Positions 1 to 8,421 of a stretch of 64,000 bases of DNA are shown here, one piece after another. Under the pieces are notes generated by a model. It ran no database searches, had not been told where the DNA came from, and saw only the letters and a list, made by a program, of their open reading frames with translations. The stretch's first letter is position 1. Each line of letters begins with the position of its first letter. The stretch spans positions 372,001 through 436,000 of the forward strand of contig NZ_SJSK01000004.1 in NCBI RefSeq assembly GCF_004331645.1, written 5' to 3'. The DNA comes from Pedobacter frigiditerrae (GTDB taxonomy: Bacteria; Bacteroidota; Bacteroidia; Sphingobacteriales; Sphingobacteriaceae). The translations under genes and the position numbers were made by a program.

Positions 1-945
1 TACATTATTTACTAATAAAAAGGCATTACCTCTACCTTGATTAGTACCAAAGTTTGCACCATCTTGCGGGCTATACTTTGGTTTGTAAGTGCCCCCAGCT
101 ACCCAAATTTCTTTGATGGTGGTATTAGTTTTAGCAGCAAGAAGTGCATCAGCTAATTCAGGAACGGCATTAGCCCAACTGCTACCATTAGCACTTCCGC
201 TATTTATAGCTCTATTAACATATACAATGTTTGCATTTGGAGTAATTAGGGGAGTATAGGGAACTGCTTTTTCCTCTACTTTAACATCATCAATCAATAG
301 CAGAAACTTATCCACCGAGTTATTTCGAAAGGCAATACGAATCTTCTGGCCTTTATACGCATCAAGTGCAATCTCACGATTGGTCCAAGAAGAATTTTCT
401 TCTGCAATAGAAAATACCCGAACAGAAGCGCCCAAAAGATTACCATAACTTCCGGTAGGCACATTAGGGCTTGCCATGATCCTTACTTCATATCCATCGC
501 GATAAACTGGATCTTGGGCAACTGCATTCCAATTTAATCGGATTGTACCTGATGTAAGGGGAATTGTTATTTCAGGCGTCCACATCCAATCATCTGCTTG
601 CCCTATCGGCGAGTAGTAAGATGTACTGAAAGCCGCAGAATCAATTACAGAATGAGAAAAATCATCTCTTCTTTCCCAAGCTTGATTTACATAATTCACC
701 AATGGGTTAGGAGTGCGCCCATCAAGATTAAATAATAGCCAACCGCTTGGAAAAACATAGGTTCCAGCACCTCCTGCTGTTGGTCCGTTAGTATGATCAA
801 AGTCTTCGAAAAAAATAACCTGCCCATAAGCTGGAAGCATCCCAAACAAAAAAGAAATGAGCAAAATGAGCTTCCGTAAGGGATTAACAAAACCACTAGA
901 CATATGTGTTTGCATCTTCAAAGTTATTAGTAACAGTTTTTTCAT
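1..945 (-). CDS. Exported adhesin-like/beta-helix protein, C-terminal part outside window
   Basis: The frame is open for 315 codons from an ATG at 945 to the window edge, so the C-terminus is missing. Residues 26-41 form a hydrophobic export signal ending in AYGQ; an ATG at 903 would give a tidier signal peptide and is an equally good start. After the signal comes an aromatic and Asp-rich domain (FFEDFD, then WTPEITIPL, RLNWNA and RIAFRNNS) of the kind annotated as cleaved-adhesin or choice-of-anchor J. From about residue 240 the text YVNRAINSG, GSSWANAVPELADAL and IWVAGGTYKP opens a right-handed parallel beta-helix of the type found in surface proteins. Secretion by the type IX system is likely by family habit, but the sorting domain would lie outside the window. 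Confidence in an exported surface protein is high; the substrate is unknown. Confidence 0.8.
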   Translation of the reverse strand, partial: MKKLLLITLKMQTHMSSGFVNPLRKLILLISFLFGMLPAYGQVIFFEDFDHTNGPTAGGAGTYVFPSGWLLFNLDGRTPNPLVNYVNQAWERRDDFSHSVIDSAAFSTSYYSPIGQADDWMWTPEITIPLTSGTIRLNWNAVAQDPVYRDGYEVRIMASPNVPTGSYGNLLGASVRVFSIAEENSSWTNREIALDAYKGQKIRIAFRNNSVDKFLLLIDDVKVEEKAVPYTPLITPNANIVYVNRAINSGSANGSSWANAVPELADALLAAKTNTTIKEIWVAGGTYKPKYSPQDGANFGTNQGRGNAFLLVNNV

Positions 946-951
946 AGTGTT

Positions 952-1059
952 TCAGATTTGTATAATGCGTCGTTCAAAAAACCACCACACCATGCACATT
1001 GCAATTAATGCAATAAGCATAATGACGACTATCCATTTGTAGTTTTTTGACTGATGCAT
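952..1059 (-). CDS. Possible 35-residue single-pass membrane peptide
   Basis: A short frame of 35 codons begins MHQSKNYKW, continues with one hydrophobic segment (about residues 10-27, rich in V, I, L, A and M, ending in VWWFF) and finishes with the basic tail ERRIIQI. This is the classic layout of a small membrane protein with a positive-inside end. Its stop lies 6 bp before the ATG at 945, so it would be translated just ahead of the beta-helix gene and could be co-translated with it or act as a leader. No purine-rich ribosome site is seen, but that is normal here. The frame could still be chance, since 35 codons is short and I recognise no family. Confidence 0.35.
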   Translation of the reverse strand: MHQSKNYKWIVVIMLIALIAMCMVWWFFERRIIQI

Positions 1060-1397
1060 AGGATAAAATTGACCACTTCTAGTTTTAAAACCAAGGTTTT
1101 GGGGCGGACAAAAAGCGGACAAAGAAGGTGGCAGGTTGGAAGGCTAAAGCTGAAAGACTAAAGATTGAGAAGGTGGATGAAGGGAAGGCGGAAGGAGCAG
1201 AAAGACTAAAGACTAAGAGGCAGATGGTTTAAGTTGGATGATTTAGGGCATCAAATCATAGATTTCTCCTCAACGAAAAATATCATTCGAAATGACGATA
1301 AACATAAACGACAGAGCTGGTTTAAAGGCACCGCTATCAGAAATAGCCGACTTGAAAGATAAAGCGCTCTATACTCCTTTCGGAGAGTGATGGAGGC
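1060..1397. other. Intergenic region with decayed word repeats
   Basis: No credible gene is seen in these 338 bases. The middle is purine-rich and repetitive: the 12-mer GAAAGACTAAAG occurs at 1152-1163 and 1200-1211 among GGAAGG-type words. Near 1273-1300 there is a short stretch resembling the CATTTCGA and AATGACG words found in other junctions of this window. Both flanking genes read on the minus strand. Confidence 0.6.
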
Positions 1398-3143
1398 CTA
1401 AACTAACCTACAAACAAAATCTTCTAAAACAGCAGTATTACCTAGACTTAAACGTTGTTTTAACCTGCGCTTGCTCCGACCCACACTATCTTTGCTGATG
1501 CCCAAGGTATTTGCAATTTGATTAGTGGTTAGTTTTAAGCATAAAAGTGTAGCCAAACGTTCCTCAGCGGGGTTAATGGTTGGTAACATTTTTTGCAATG
1601 AAGATAAAAATGAGGGATAGGCTTTTGAAAATTCTAACCTAAATTTTTCCCACTCGGTATCGGTTACCAGTGTGTATCGTAAAAGACTTTCGTTCAATTG
1701 TTCATTTCCATCAACCAATTGTTTTTGTAGGTTAACAATTAACTTTTCTTTTTCGATAATATTTTCTGTAAAGCTTAGTATTTGCTCTTTTGCTTGATTT
1801 GCTTCTTGTTCTGCCAGTTTTTGCCTGCGCGCTAATGTTTCTGCTAAATGTTTTTGTTGCAACATTTTACGGTTGTAAAACAACAAGGCTATCACAGTTA
1901 AAAGTACAATGGCTATTAATATAAAATTTCTGGTTAAACGCTGGTTTCTAATTGTATTGTTTGCTTCGTGCAGATGATCTTGCATATCATCAAAAGCTAT
2001 ACTTGCATTAATAGCAGATAATTTGCCGCTGTTTATATTTTCTGTTAAGCTATCGCGGTATTTTTGGTGTAACGCATAATATGCAAATGCGCTATCTGTT
2101 TCTTTAGTTGCCTTAAATGTATCGGCTAAACCTTTAGAGGCCAAAACCTTTTCCTTTAGCAAGTTATCTGTTATGGCATAACGATAGGCATTTCTAAATT
2201 CGTTTAATGCATTGCCATAGGCTTTGCTTTTTAAATAAATGGTACCCAAGTTGTTTTCGGCTATTGCCGCATTGTTAAAAGATTTTAGCCTTAAACTGGT
2301 TTTCAAGTGCTCTTTTATTAATGGTAAGGCTTTATCTTCTTGATTTTGCAAGGCTAAAATCCGGCCAATATTGCCTTTTGCAATAGCTATCCATAATTGT
2401 TGATTATCTGTCTCTGTGTGAGGCTTTTTAATTAAAGTATCTAATAATTTTTGATAATAATACTTTGAGCTGTCTATATTGCTAAGTCTAAAATAAGAAG
2501 CACCAATTATGTCTATTTGCAGAATATGTATATTTGGGTCTGTTCCTTTTTTTTCTTCGCTGGTGAAAGATAAAAATTTAAGTCCGTAGTTAATGCTTTG
2601 CTTATAATCTTCATTTAAATATAAACCAAGGCTTACATTATAGTAACGGTTGGCCACATAAACAAAATGGGAAACACCTATCTTTTTCTGTAACTCAATA
2701 GCTTTTAAATTATATAACACATAGCTACTTGCGTAAGGTGATAATTCTGCATACTGTGCATATAGCTCCGCCATAAGTTGATCATCATTTAGCTTGCTAG
2801 CTATTTTTATGCACTTAGTTAATAATGTCCCTCCTTTTGGGAGTTCTGATGATTTCCAAATGCCTAGTTCAATTCTCCCATAAACATCAAACATTGTAGT
2901 TCTAATCCATAACCTATCATCTGGATTATCTTTTAGGTAGGCATACATCTCATTTATAATCTGATGATATCCTGCTACGTTTCTATTCTTTTTTAGTAAA
3001 CTATAGGTTTTTTCTGCTTGGTGGGTTTGCGAAGTATCAGCTACTTCCCAAGCTTTTATATAGGGTGCTATCAGTTTACTTTGTGCCTTAAGCTTGAAGC
3101 CACAAAATAAAACGCACAACAATAAAGAGAGCGATAGCCTCAT
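1398..3143 (-). CDS. Membrane-anchored TPR protein with C-terminal LuxR-like helix-turn-helix
   Basis: The 581-residue protein has a signal-like N-terminus (residues 1-20). A helical region with degenerate tetratricopeptide repeats covers about 40-370; the clearest are near 250-345, with NNLGTIYLKSKAYGNALNEF. One transmembrane helix lies at 407-423, a charged coiled coil at 425-490, and a helix-turn-helix at about 525-570 (ATLLCLKLTTNQIANTLGIS then KDSVGRSKRRLKQRL). This order is typical of Bacteroidota TPR regulators, in which a periplasmic TPR sensor is joined through the membrane to a DNA-binding domain. It stands alone between two gene-poor stretches, so its target cannot be read from context. 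No kinase or receiver residues are present. Confidence 0.8.
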   Translation of the reverse strand: MRLSLSLLLCVLFCGFKLKAQSKLIAPYIKAWEVADTSQTHQAEKTYSLLKKNRNVAGYHQIINEMYAYLKDNPDDRLWIRTTMFDVYGRIELGIWKSSELPKGGTLLTKCIKIASKLNDDQLMAELYAQYAELSPYASSYVLYNLKAIELQKKIGVSHFVYVANRYYNVSLGLYLNEDYKQSINYGLKFLSFTSEEKKGTDPNIHILQIDIIGASYFRLSNIDSSKYYYQKLLDTLIKKPHTETDNQQLWIAIAKGNIGRILALQNQEDKALPLIKEHLKTSLRLKSFNNAAIAENNLGTIYLKSKAYGNALNEFRNAYRYAITDNLLKEKVLASKGLADTFKATKETDSAFAYYALHQKYRDSLTENINSGKLSAINASIAFDDMQDHLHEANNTIRNQRLTRNFILIAIVLLTVIALLFYNRKMLQQKHLAETLARRQKLAEQEANQAKEQILSFTENIIEKEKLIVNLQKQLVDGNEQLNESLLRYTLVTDTEWEKFRLEFSKAYPSFLSSLQKMLPTINPAEERLATLLCLKLTTNQIANTLGISKDSVGRSKRRLKQRLSLGNTAVLEDFVCRLV

Positions 3144-3447
3144 TATTAGGTTTCGGATTAACTAAAGATAAACAAACTGGGATGCACTCCTAATGGTTGT
3201 AAATTTAATGTTTTTAGTTTTAAAATCACAAAATAGCCCAAGTCTAGATAATAAAAAAAGCTGCTGAAGACAAGAACTTTCCTTTAGCATACATTGGAGG
3301 TTGAAAAGCAATTTGCTTTAAATAGCGTTCTTTAGTCCCCCTTTATTTCGTGCCTTGAAGAAAGGCACCCATTAGAATAAGGGTTTATTTTACACAGGTT
3401 TTTGTTGTAGAGGAACTCATTTCGAGCAACTATATTACGACACTCCC

Positions 3448-3497
3448 AGCAACTGCCAAGTACTACCAACTTTGTTATTAAACCTTATTGAAACGAT
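3448..3497. repeat. Dispersed intergenic repeat, copy A
   Basis: This block beginning AGCAACTGCCAAGTAC and running through TTTGTTATTAAACC matches 31916-31965 (AGCAGTTGCCAAGAAC to TTTGTTAATTAAACCC) at roughly four of five positions, by eye, with one single-base gap. Both copies are noncoding and sit in the two longest gene-free stretches of the left half of the window. Confidence 0.55.
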
Positions 3498-3583
3498 CTT
3501 CTAGTGGTAACCCCTGCGGTTACCGGCAGTAAAGTGGAAAGAAATACTGCAAAGCCTATGAAACACTGACATTGTCAAAACAA

Positions 3584-3613
3584 AAAAACCTTAACGATTT
3601 TGCTAAGGTTTTT
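3584..3613 (-). terminator. Intrinsic terminator of the DUF1287-ispE-osmC-metZ unit
   Basis: Ten-base arms AAAAACCTTA and TAAGGTTTTT enclose a 10-base loop. On the minus strand the stem is followed by a run of T, 15 bases past the metZ stop codon. Confidence 0.85.
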
Positions 3614-3628
3614 CAATGCTGTTAACTG

Positions 3629-4795
3629 CTAACCGTTAAGCGCTCCTTTAATGTCAGCTATAATATCATCAATATGTTCTAATCCAATCGACAAACGTAC
3701 CGTTCCCTGCTCAATTCCAACTTCCAAACGTTGTTCTTCGGTCAATTTTGAGTGTGTACTTGTTGCTGGGTGTGTTGCAATTGAACGTGTATCTGCCAAG
3801 TTTGCAGAGATAGAAAACATTTTCAATCCATCCATAAATTTACGAGCACCTTCTACCCCATTTTTAACAACTACAGTTACAATTCCTCCACCCTGTTTCA
3901 TTTGTTTTTTAGCAATTTCGTATTGAGGGTGAGATTTTAGGAATGGGTATTTCACTAACTTAACTTGTTCGTGACCTTCTAAAAATTCAGCAACCTTTAA
4001 GGCATTTTCGCAATGTCTGTCCATTCTAATTGCCAATGTTTCTAAACTTTTAGATAAAATCCAAGCATTAAACGGCGATAAAGATGGTCCACTATGACGA
4101 GCAAAATTCATTATTTCAGTTATCAAATCTTTGCTTCCTAAAATAATACCACCTAGCACACGGCCTTGACCATCAATATATTTAGTTGCAGAGTGGATAG
4201 AAATATGTGCACCTAGTTTAATGGGCTGTTGCAAGTATGGCGTTGCAAAACAGTTATCAACCACTAATAAAACGTTATGTTTTTTTGCTAAATCACCTAA
4301 AAATTCCAAATCAATAATATCAATACCAGGATTTGAAGGAGTTTCCACAAAAAGCATTTTGGTATTCGGCTTGATTAGTCCTTCCCAATCTTGTGGTTTA
4401 TCTAAATCAGCATAATCGAAAGTAACACCCCACTTAGAGAACACATTGGTTAACAACTGGTGTGTTGAACCAAAAACCGAACGGCTTGAAACAATATGAT
4501 CGCCACTTTTTAAGAAAGCGCCAAACGTAGTAAAGATAGATGCCATGCCCGTTGCTGTAGCGAAACCATCTTCTGCTCCTTCTAACAAACACATTTTCTC
4601 TATAAACTCAGAAGTGTTTGGATTAGAATAACGGCTATAAACATTCCCCTCTTTTTCATTAGCAAACAAAGCACGCATTTCTTCTGCATCATCAAACTTA
4701 TAACTTGAAGTTAGATAGATAGGTGAAGAATGTTCTTTGTGTAAACTTCTTTCTGTTTGGGTACGAATAGCGATGGTTTCAAAATTTTTGGACAT
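3629..4795 (-). CDS. metZ: O-succinylhomoserine sulfhydrylase, PLP-dependent
   Basis: This 388-residue enzyme belongs to the Cys/Met-metabolism PLP family (fold type I), which makes homocysteine from an acylated homoserine and sulfide. Visible signatures are SRYSNPN (54-60), the PLP-contacting Asp180 in VVDN, and the Schiff-base Lys205 in HSATKYIDGQG. The IDGQGR stretch after the lysine is typical of O-succinylhomoserine sulfhydrylases and favours MetZ over cystathionine synthase or lyase, though substrate choice in this family is hard to read by eye. It is the last gene of a minus-strand run, 39 bp after osmC, and a terminator follows it. No SAM riboswitch is seen in the short gap upstream. 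Confidence 0.88.
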   Translation of the reverse strand: MSKNFETIAIRTQTERSLHKEHSSPIYLTSSYKFDDAEEMRALFANEKEGNVYSRYSNPNTSEFIEKMCLLEGAEDGFATATGMASIFTTFGAFLKSGDHIVSSRSVFGSTHQLLTNVFSKWGVTFDYADLDKPQDWEGLIKPNTKMLFVETPSNPGIDIIDLEFLGDLAKKHNVLLVVDNCFATPYLQQPIKLGAHISIHSATKYIDGQGRVLGGIILGSKDLITEIMNFARHSGPSLSPFNAWILSKSLETLAIRMDRHCENALKVAEFLEGHEQVKLVKYPFLKSHPQYEIAKKQMKQGGGIVTVVVKNGVEGARKFMDGLKMFSISANLADTRSIATHPATSTHSKLTEEQRLEVGIEQGTVRLSIGLEHIDDIIADIKGALNG

Positions 4796-4800
4796 GTTGT

Positions 4801-4824
4801 GTATTGCGTAATGAGTATTGCGTA
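4801..4824. repeat. 14-bp-period direct repeat in the osmC-metZ gap
   Basis: The 10-mer GTATTGCGTA occurs twice, at 4801-4810 and 4815-4824, exactly 14 bp apart. It fills most of the 39-bp space between the two genes. Confidence 0.8.
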
Positions 4825-4834
4825 TAGCGAAACT

Positions 4835-5248
4835 CTATTTATTTATGGTATAAGTAAAGTTAATTTTTGCAGAGCGACCTAAGATATTTGCAACCGAACA
4901 GTATTTATCAAAGGTTAAAGCCAAGGCACGTTCTACTTTTTGTTCATTCAAATTTCCAGCAAGATTAAACTGGATGTTAATTTCTTCAAAAATTGCAGGT
5001 TCTTCATTTACTCTTGAAGCATTAATATTGATTTTGATATCTGCTAAGTCTTCTTTTTGCTTGGTAAGGATATTGACCATATCAATCCCACTGCAGCCAC
5101 CCAAACCAATCAATAAGGTTTCCATCGGCCTAAAACCCTTTCCTTCTCCGCCAATTGCAGGATTTGCATCTAACTCAACAGTAAAACCGCCTTCGTTGCT
5201 TGCTTCAAAATTAAATTTCCCGCTTTTGCGGATTAGATTTATTTCCAT
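4835..5248 (-). CDS. OsmC/Ohr family protein
   Basis: The 137-residue protein has the OsmC-fold layout. The first redox cysteine is Cys52 in LGGCSGIDMV at the start of the central helix, and the second is Cys117 in DKYCSVANIL. Family members reduce organic hydroperoxides with this cysteine pair; the YhfA-like branch has less certain activity, and the GGCSGID context resembles that branch. It lies between ispE and metZ on the same strand, with 75 bp upstream filled by a word repeat. Co-transcription with metZ hints at a thiol or sulfur stress link, but that is inference. Confidence 0.85.
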   Translation of the reverse strand: MEINLIRKSGKFNFEASNEGGFTVELDANPAIGGEGKGFRPMETLLIGLGGCSGIDMVNILTKQKEDLADIKININASRVNEEPAIFEEINIQFNLAGNLNEQKVERALALTFDKYCSVANILGRSAKINFTYTINK

Positions 5249-5261
5249 TTGTTCAGTACAA

Positions 5262-5284
5262 AGTATTTAGTAATTAGTATTTAG
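5262..5284. repeat. 14-bp-period direct repeat in the ispE-osmC gap
   Basis: AGTATTTAG occurs at 5262-5270 and 5276-5284, again exactly 14 bp apart. Its frame GTATTnnGTAAT resembles the repeat at 4801-4824, as if the two gaps carried variants of one element. Confidence 0.75.
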
Positions 5285-5323
5285 ATAAATACTGCTTTGA
5301 TTTTTCAGCTTTTACCTTTATGC

Positions 5324-6127
5324 TTAAATGCCGTAAAAAACCAAGTTATCTTTTTCCAATTCTGGCAATCTAACTGGCTTCTCAAAAATAGCGTAAACAG
5401 ATGAACCGCTTCCACTCATTAGCGCAAATGTAGCACCTGCAGCATAAAGCTTTGTTTTTATTTCGTCAATTTCTGGATATTTTTCAAAAACAGAAACCTC
5501 AAAATCATTTAAAATATTGGCTTTCCAATCACTTAAGGGCAAATGTATTAAATCTTTTAGGGATGTGGTAGGTTCTTTAACTTTTACTTTGCTGTAAGCC
5601 TCGGCAGTTGAAACGTGAATTGGTGGTTTAACCAATACCATAAAATGATTGGATAAATCGATTTCCAAATCTTCAAATTCATCGCCTTTGGCAAAGGCAT
5701 AAGCTGGTTTGTTCTCAATAAAAAAAGCACAATCCGCACCTAAAACCCTTGCGTAGTCTTGCATTTTTTCAATTGACAAACCTAAATCAAACTTGTCATT
5801 TACTAATTTGATTAAAAAAGCAGCATCGGCAGAACCACCTCCTAAACCAGCGCCAACAGGAATATTTTTTAACAAAATAATTTGTTGGTGAGGCAAACCA
5901 AATTCATTCTGCAATGCCCTAAAGGCTTTCACACAAATGTTATCATCAGGATTGCCTGGTATTTCAATTCCCTTTATAACACACGTTGTATTTTCAGAAT
6001 CAATCAATTCTACTACATCATGTAACTTAACAGGATAAAAAACCGTTTGAAGATTATGATAGCCATCAACACGCTTCTCTGTCAAAAACAGTCCAAGATT
6101 TATTTTAGCATTTGCAAAAGCGAGCAT
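5324..6127 (-). CDS. ispE: 4-diphosphocytidyl-2-C-methyl-D-erythritol kinase
   Basis: IspE phosphorylates CDP-methylerythritol in the MEP route to isoprenoids. The 267-residue protein is a GHMP kinase: an N-terminal substrate motif ANAKINLGLFLTEKR with GYHNL, the ATP loop PVGAGLGGGSADAAF near residue 90, and the C-terminal glycine motif ALMSGSGSSVYAIF near 240. All expected GHMP motifs are present and the length is normal. It is the second gene of a four-gene minus-strand run, 44 bp after the DUF1287 gene, and is probably driven from the promoter upstream of that gene. Confidence 0.95.
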   Translation of the reverse strand: MLAFANAKINLGLFLTEKRVDGYHNLQTVFYPVKLHDVVELIDSENTTCVIKGIEIPGNPDDNICVKAFRALQNEFGLPHQQIILLKNIPVGAGLGGGSADAAFLIKLVNDKFDLGLSIEKMQDYARVLGADCAFFIENKPAYAFAKGDEFEDLEIDLSNHFMVLVKPPIHVSTAEAYSKVKVKEPTTSLKDLIHLPLSDWKANILNDFEVSVFEKYPEIDEIKTKLYAAGATFALMSGSGSSVYAIFEKPVRLPELEKDNLVFYGI

Positions 6128-6138
6128 CTTATTAATTT

Positions 6139-6168
6139 ACGATTTTAGATTGGTGATTGACGATTTTA
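6139..6168. repeat. 21-bp-period direct repeat before ispE
   Basis: ACGATTTTA occurs at 6139-6147 and 6160-6168, 21 bp apart, filling most of the gap between the DUF1287 gene and ispE. GATT words lie between the copies. Confidence 0.5.
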
Positions 6169-6171
6169 TTC

Positions 6172-6756
6172 CTAAACCTTATATTGATAATGACCAATGA
6201 TTTTGAAGGAGAAAAGGCAATCTTCCAATACTTGGCCACCACCTATGTTATGAACAATTAAGAATCTTTTTCCGTCAGCAGACTTTTTATTTACCACCAA
6301 ACCAATATGAGATATGTTACCACTTAAATTCCAACACACAATATCTCCTGGTTTATAGTCATCCACATTTTTAGTCATTGATTTTACAGTTCCTTTTCGC
6401 TTAAAGAAAACCATTAAGTTATAAACTCGCCTATGGTCTATGTTTGCATCAGGCTTTTTCCTGCCCCAATCTTTTGGGTAAAGCTTAAAATTCTGCTTCA
6501 TATCTTCGTGAACATTCTTTTGCAAGTCAGTGCCCAAAGCTCTGTAAGCCCTAATCACCACATCGGTACAAACACCTTTACCGGCAGGCACATCTCCATT
6601 CGGATAAGGTATTTTAAAATAAGCAGGGTCATAAACAACTTTTTGCCTTGTTAAGGAAATTGCAGCATCAGAAAGTTTTAGTGCTTGTTGAGACTGCCCA
6701 AAAGCTTGAAAGGCTACCAAAAAGAGAACCAAAAATGAATGTAGTTTTCTGGACAT
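6172..6756 (-). CDS. Secreted DUF1287 protein, predicted NlpC/P60-like hydrolase
   Basis: This 194-residue protein starts with a signal peptide (about 1-20, ending AFGQ). It then shows the DUF1287 pattern: YPNGDVPAGKGVCTDVVIRA carries the candidate catalytic Cys, followed by DIDHRR-type text (NIDHRRVYNLM), YKPGDIVCWNL and SHIGLVVN with the candidate His. The fold is related to the NlpC/P60 and amidase papain-like group, so a cell-wall or periplasmic peptide bond is a plausible target; the real substrate is not known. It is the first gene of the unit that continues into ispE, osmC and metZ, and a perfect -7 element lies 22 bp ahead of its ATG. Confidence 0.82.
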   Translation of the reverse strand: MSRKLHSFLVLFLVAFQAFGQSQQALKLSDAAISLTRQKVVYDPAYFKIPYPNGDVPAGKGVCTDVVIRAYRALGTDLQKNVHEDMKQNFKLYPKDWGRKKPDANIDHRRVYNLMVFFKRKGTVKSMTKNVDDYKPGDIVCWNLSGNISHIGLVVNKKSADGKRFLIVHNIGGGQVLEDCLFSFKIIGHYQYKV

Positions 6757-6777
6757 ATAAATCTACTTATGTTGCTC

Positions 6778-6785
6778 CAAATCTA
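6778..6785 (-). promoter_or_regulatory. -7 promoter element of the DUF1287 unit
   Basis: Read on the minus strand this is TAGATTTG, a perfect match to the Bacteroidota TAnnTTTG element. The predicted transcription start lies about 15 bases before the ATG at 6756. No clear TTTG is present at the -33 position. Confidence 0.6.
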
Positions 6786-6975
6786 ATTCAATTTTATGGC
6801 ATAGAAAAGTTTAGCACAATGTTTAGGCCTCCGAGAGTGCTAATGTGTACAACAAACAAAAACAATCGTTTCTTTAACGTTTATTTTTTAATGCTTTTGC
6901 TATTTACATAGAATGATTTATTATATTGTGTCCGCTATTGTTAAAGAACCAATTATAAATCCTAACCTGAACACA

Positions 6976-8286
6976 ATGAAACGTAGAAACTTCATCCAAT
7001 CAAGCTCCATTTTATTAGCAAGCACTGGCTTGGCATCGGTAATGCCTTTAGATTTACTAGCATCTGCTACCCTTGCAGATAAAATTCGTTTTGCCGTTAT
7101 CGGGGTAAACGGAATGGGCTGGTCTAATTTAAATGCTTTGCTAAAGGATTCAAGAGCTCAGTGTGTTGCAATTTGCGATGTGGATAAGAACGTTTTGAAT
7201 AAAAGAACTGCTGAATTAGCCAAAAGAAATATAAGTGTAACTACAGCTTCCGACTATAAAGCAATATTGGAAAACAAAGATATTGATGCCATTGTAATTG
7301 GAACACCAGACCATTGGCATTGTAAAATAATGGTTGATGCTCTTGCAGCTGGCAAAGATGTTTATGTAGAAAAACCTGCTGGCAACTCCATTCAGGAGTG
7401 TAACATCATGGTGGCTGCTCAAAAAAAATACAATAAAGCAGTACAAGTTGGACAATGGCAACGTAGCCAAAAGCACTTTGCTGATGCCATGGCTTATGTT
7501 CACTCTGGCAAGTTGGGTAATGTGCGCTTGGTAAAGGCGTGGGCATACCAAGGATGGATGAAAGCGATACCTATTGTAGCTGACTCAGCTGTGCCAGAAG
7601 GTGTAGATTATGCTGCTTGGCTTGGTCCTGCAACTAAAAGACCATTCAACAAAAATCGTTTCCATTTTGAATTTAGATGGTTTTGGGATTATGCAGGAGG
7701 GTTAATGACAGATTGGGGGGTACATATGATTGATTTTGGTTTAATAGGTATGAAAGCTGAAACTCCAATAAGCGTTGTTGCTTCTGGAGGTAAATTCGCC
7801 AATCCTAATGATGCTTCTGAAACACCTGATACTTTAACTACTATATTTCAGTTTAAGGATTTTAATCTGCAGTGGGAACATGCAACTGGAATTGATGGGG
7901 GTCCTTACAATAGAAACCATGGCGTTGCCTTTATAGGTAACAACGGCACATTAGTCGTAAATAGACAAGGCTGGGAAGTAATACCTGAAAAAGCCGATGG
8001 AAAAGACAAAATTGAACGTGTAGAATTTCAAAAATCTGTTGACAATGGCTTAGAAAAACACACCAGCAATTTCTTAGATGTGATACAATCTCGAAAGTTC
8101 GAAGACCTAAAAGCGCCTATTGAAGCAGGCTCTCATATTGCAAAAATTTGCCAAATGGGCAATATTGCTTATAGACTAGGTAAAAAAATATATTGGGATG
8201 CTGAAAAAAATAGATTTACTGATAGCGAAGCCAATAAATACCTTGCTGCCGCCTACCATAATGGCTATAAATTGCCAACCGTTTAG
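6976..8286 (+). CDS. Exported Gfo/Idh/MocA-family oxidoreductase
   Basis: The protein begins MKRRNFIQSSSILLAS, a twin-arginine-like leader ending near ASATLADK. It continues with a Rossmann domain (IRFAVIGVNGMGWSNL, then CDVDKN) and the family core VIGTPDHWHCKIMVDALAAG with EKPAGNSIQE, whose Lys is the usual catalytic residue. The C-terminal half (FEFRWFWDYAGGLMTDWGVHM) is typical of Bacteroidota members that act on sugars or cyclitols with bound NAD(P). I chose the ATG at 6976 over 6913 because it puts the RR leader at the N-terminus. Length is 436 residues. It appears to be transcribed alone, divergently from the DUF1287 gene; the exact sugar substrate cannot be read. Confidence 0.88.
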   Translation: MKRRNFIQSSSILLASTGLASVMPLDLLASATLADKIRFAVIGVNGMGWSNLNALLKDSRAQCVAICDVDKNVLNKRTAELAKRNISVTTASDYKAILENKDIDAIVIGTPDHWHCKIMVDALAAGKDVYVEKPAGNSIQECNIMVAAQKKYNKAVQVGQWQRSQKHFADAMAYVHSGKLGNVRLVKAWAYQGWMKAIPIVADSAVPEGVDYAAWLGPATKRPFNKNRFHFEFRWFWDYAGGLMTDWGVHMIDFGLIGMKAETPISVVASGGKFANPNDASETPDTLTTIFQFKDFNLQWEHATGIDGGPYNRNHGVAFIGNNGTLVVNRQGWEVIPEKADGKDKIERVEFQKSVDNGLEKHTSNFLDVIQSRKFEDLKAPIEAGSHIAKICQMGNIAYRLGKKIYWDAEKNRFTDSEANKYLAAAYHNGYKLPTV

Positions 8287-8369
8287 TTCGTAACTTCCTT
8301 TTAACAGTTTCTTCGTTAGGAAAATACACAATGTGGAAAAAGCATTAAGATTAAGATTATTTAAATTTC

Positions 8370-8377
8370 TAGTTTTG
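8370..8377 (+). promoter_or_regulatory. -7 promoter element of thyA
   Basis: TAGTTTTG matches TAnnTTTG exactly. It lies 44 bp before the thyA ATG and upstream of the hairpin at 8397-8412, which would therefore be in the leader RNA. Confidence 0.6.
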
Positions 8378-8396
8378 TAAGAAATAAAATTAAAAG

Positions 8397-8412
8397 TCCC
8401 GATTTATCGGGA
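8397..8412 (+). repeat. Small leader hairpin ahead of thyA
   Basis: TCCCGAT and ATCGGGA form a perfect 7-bp stem with a 2-base loop, 9 bp before the thyA ATG. Similar TCCCGA/TCGGGA stems occur at 24389-24404 and 45512-45529. There is no U-tract, so it is not a terminator; it could affect ribosome access or simply be a dispersed repeat. Confidence 0.5.
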
Positions 8413-8421
8413 TTAGATGGT

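Larger units (their letters stand above)
3144..3628. other. Intergenic region with hairpins and one copy of a dispersed repeat
   Basis: No gene is supported in this 485-base stretch. It holds two small perfect hairpins: 3350-3368 (GTGCCTT/AAGGCAC) and 3506-3524 (GGTAACC/GGTTACC). It also carries a copy of a dispersed repeat at 3448-3497, and the metZ terminator closes its right end. The hairpins have no U-tract, so they look like repeat debris or RNA folds and not terminators. Confidence 0.55.

Noticed and set aside
857..1042. Plus-strand frame of 61 codons opposite the beta-helix gene start
   Set aside because: It is the antisense of the signal peptide and the small membrane frame on the minus strand, and has no support of its own.
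4796..4834. SAM riboswitch before metZ
   Set aside because: The gap is 39 bp and filled by a tandem repeat; no riboswitch core could fit.
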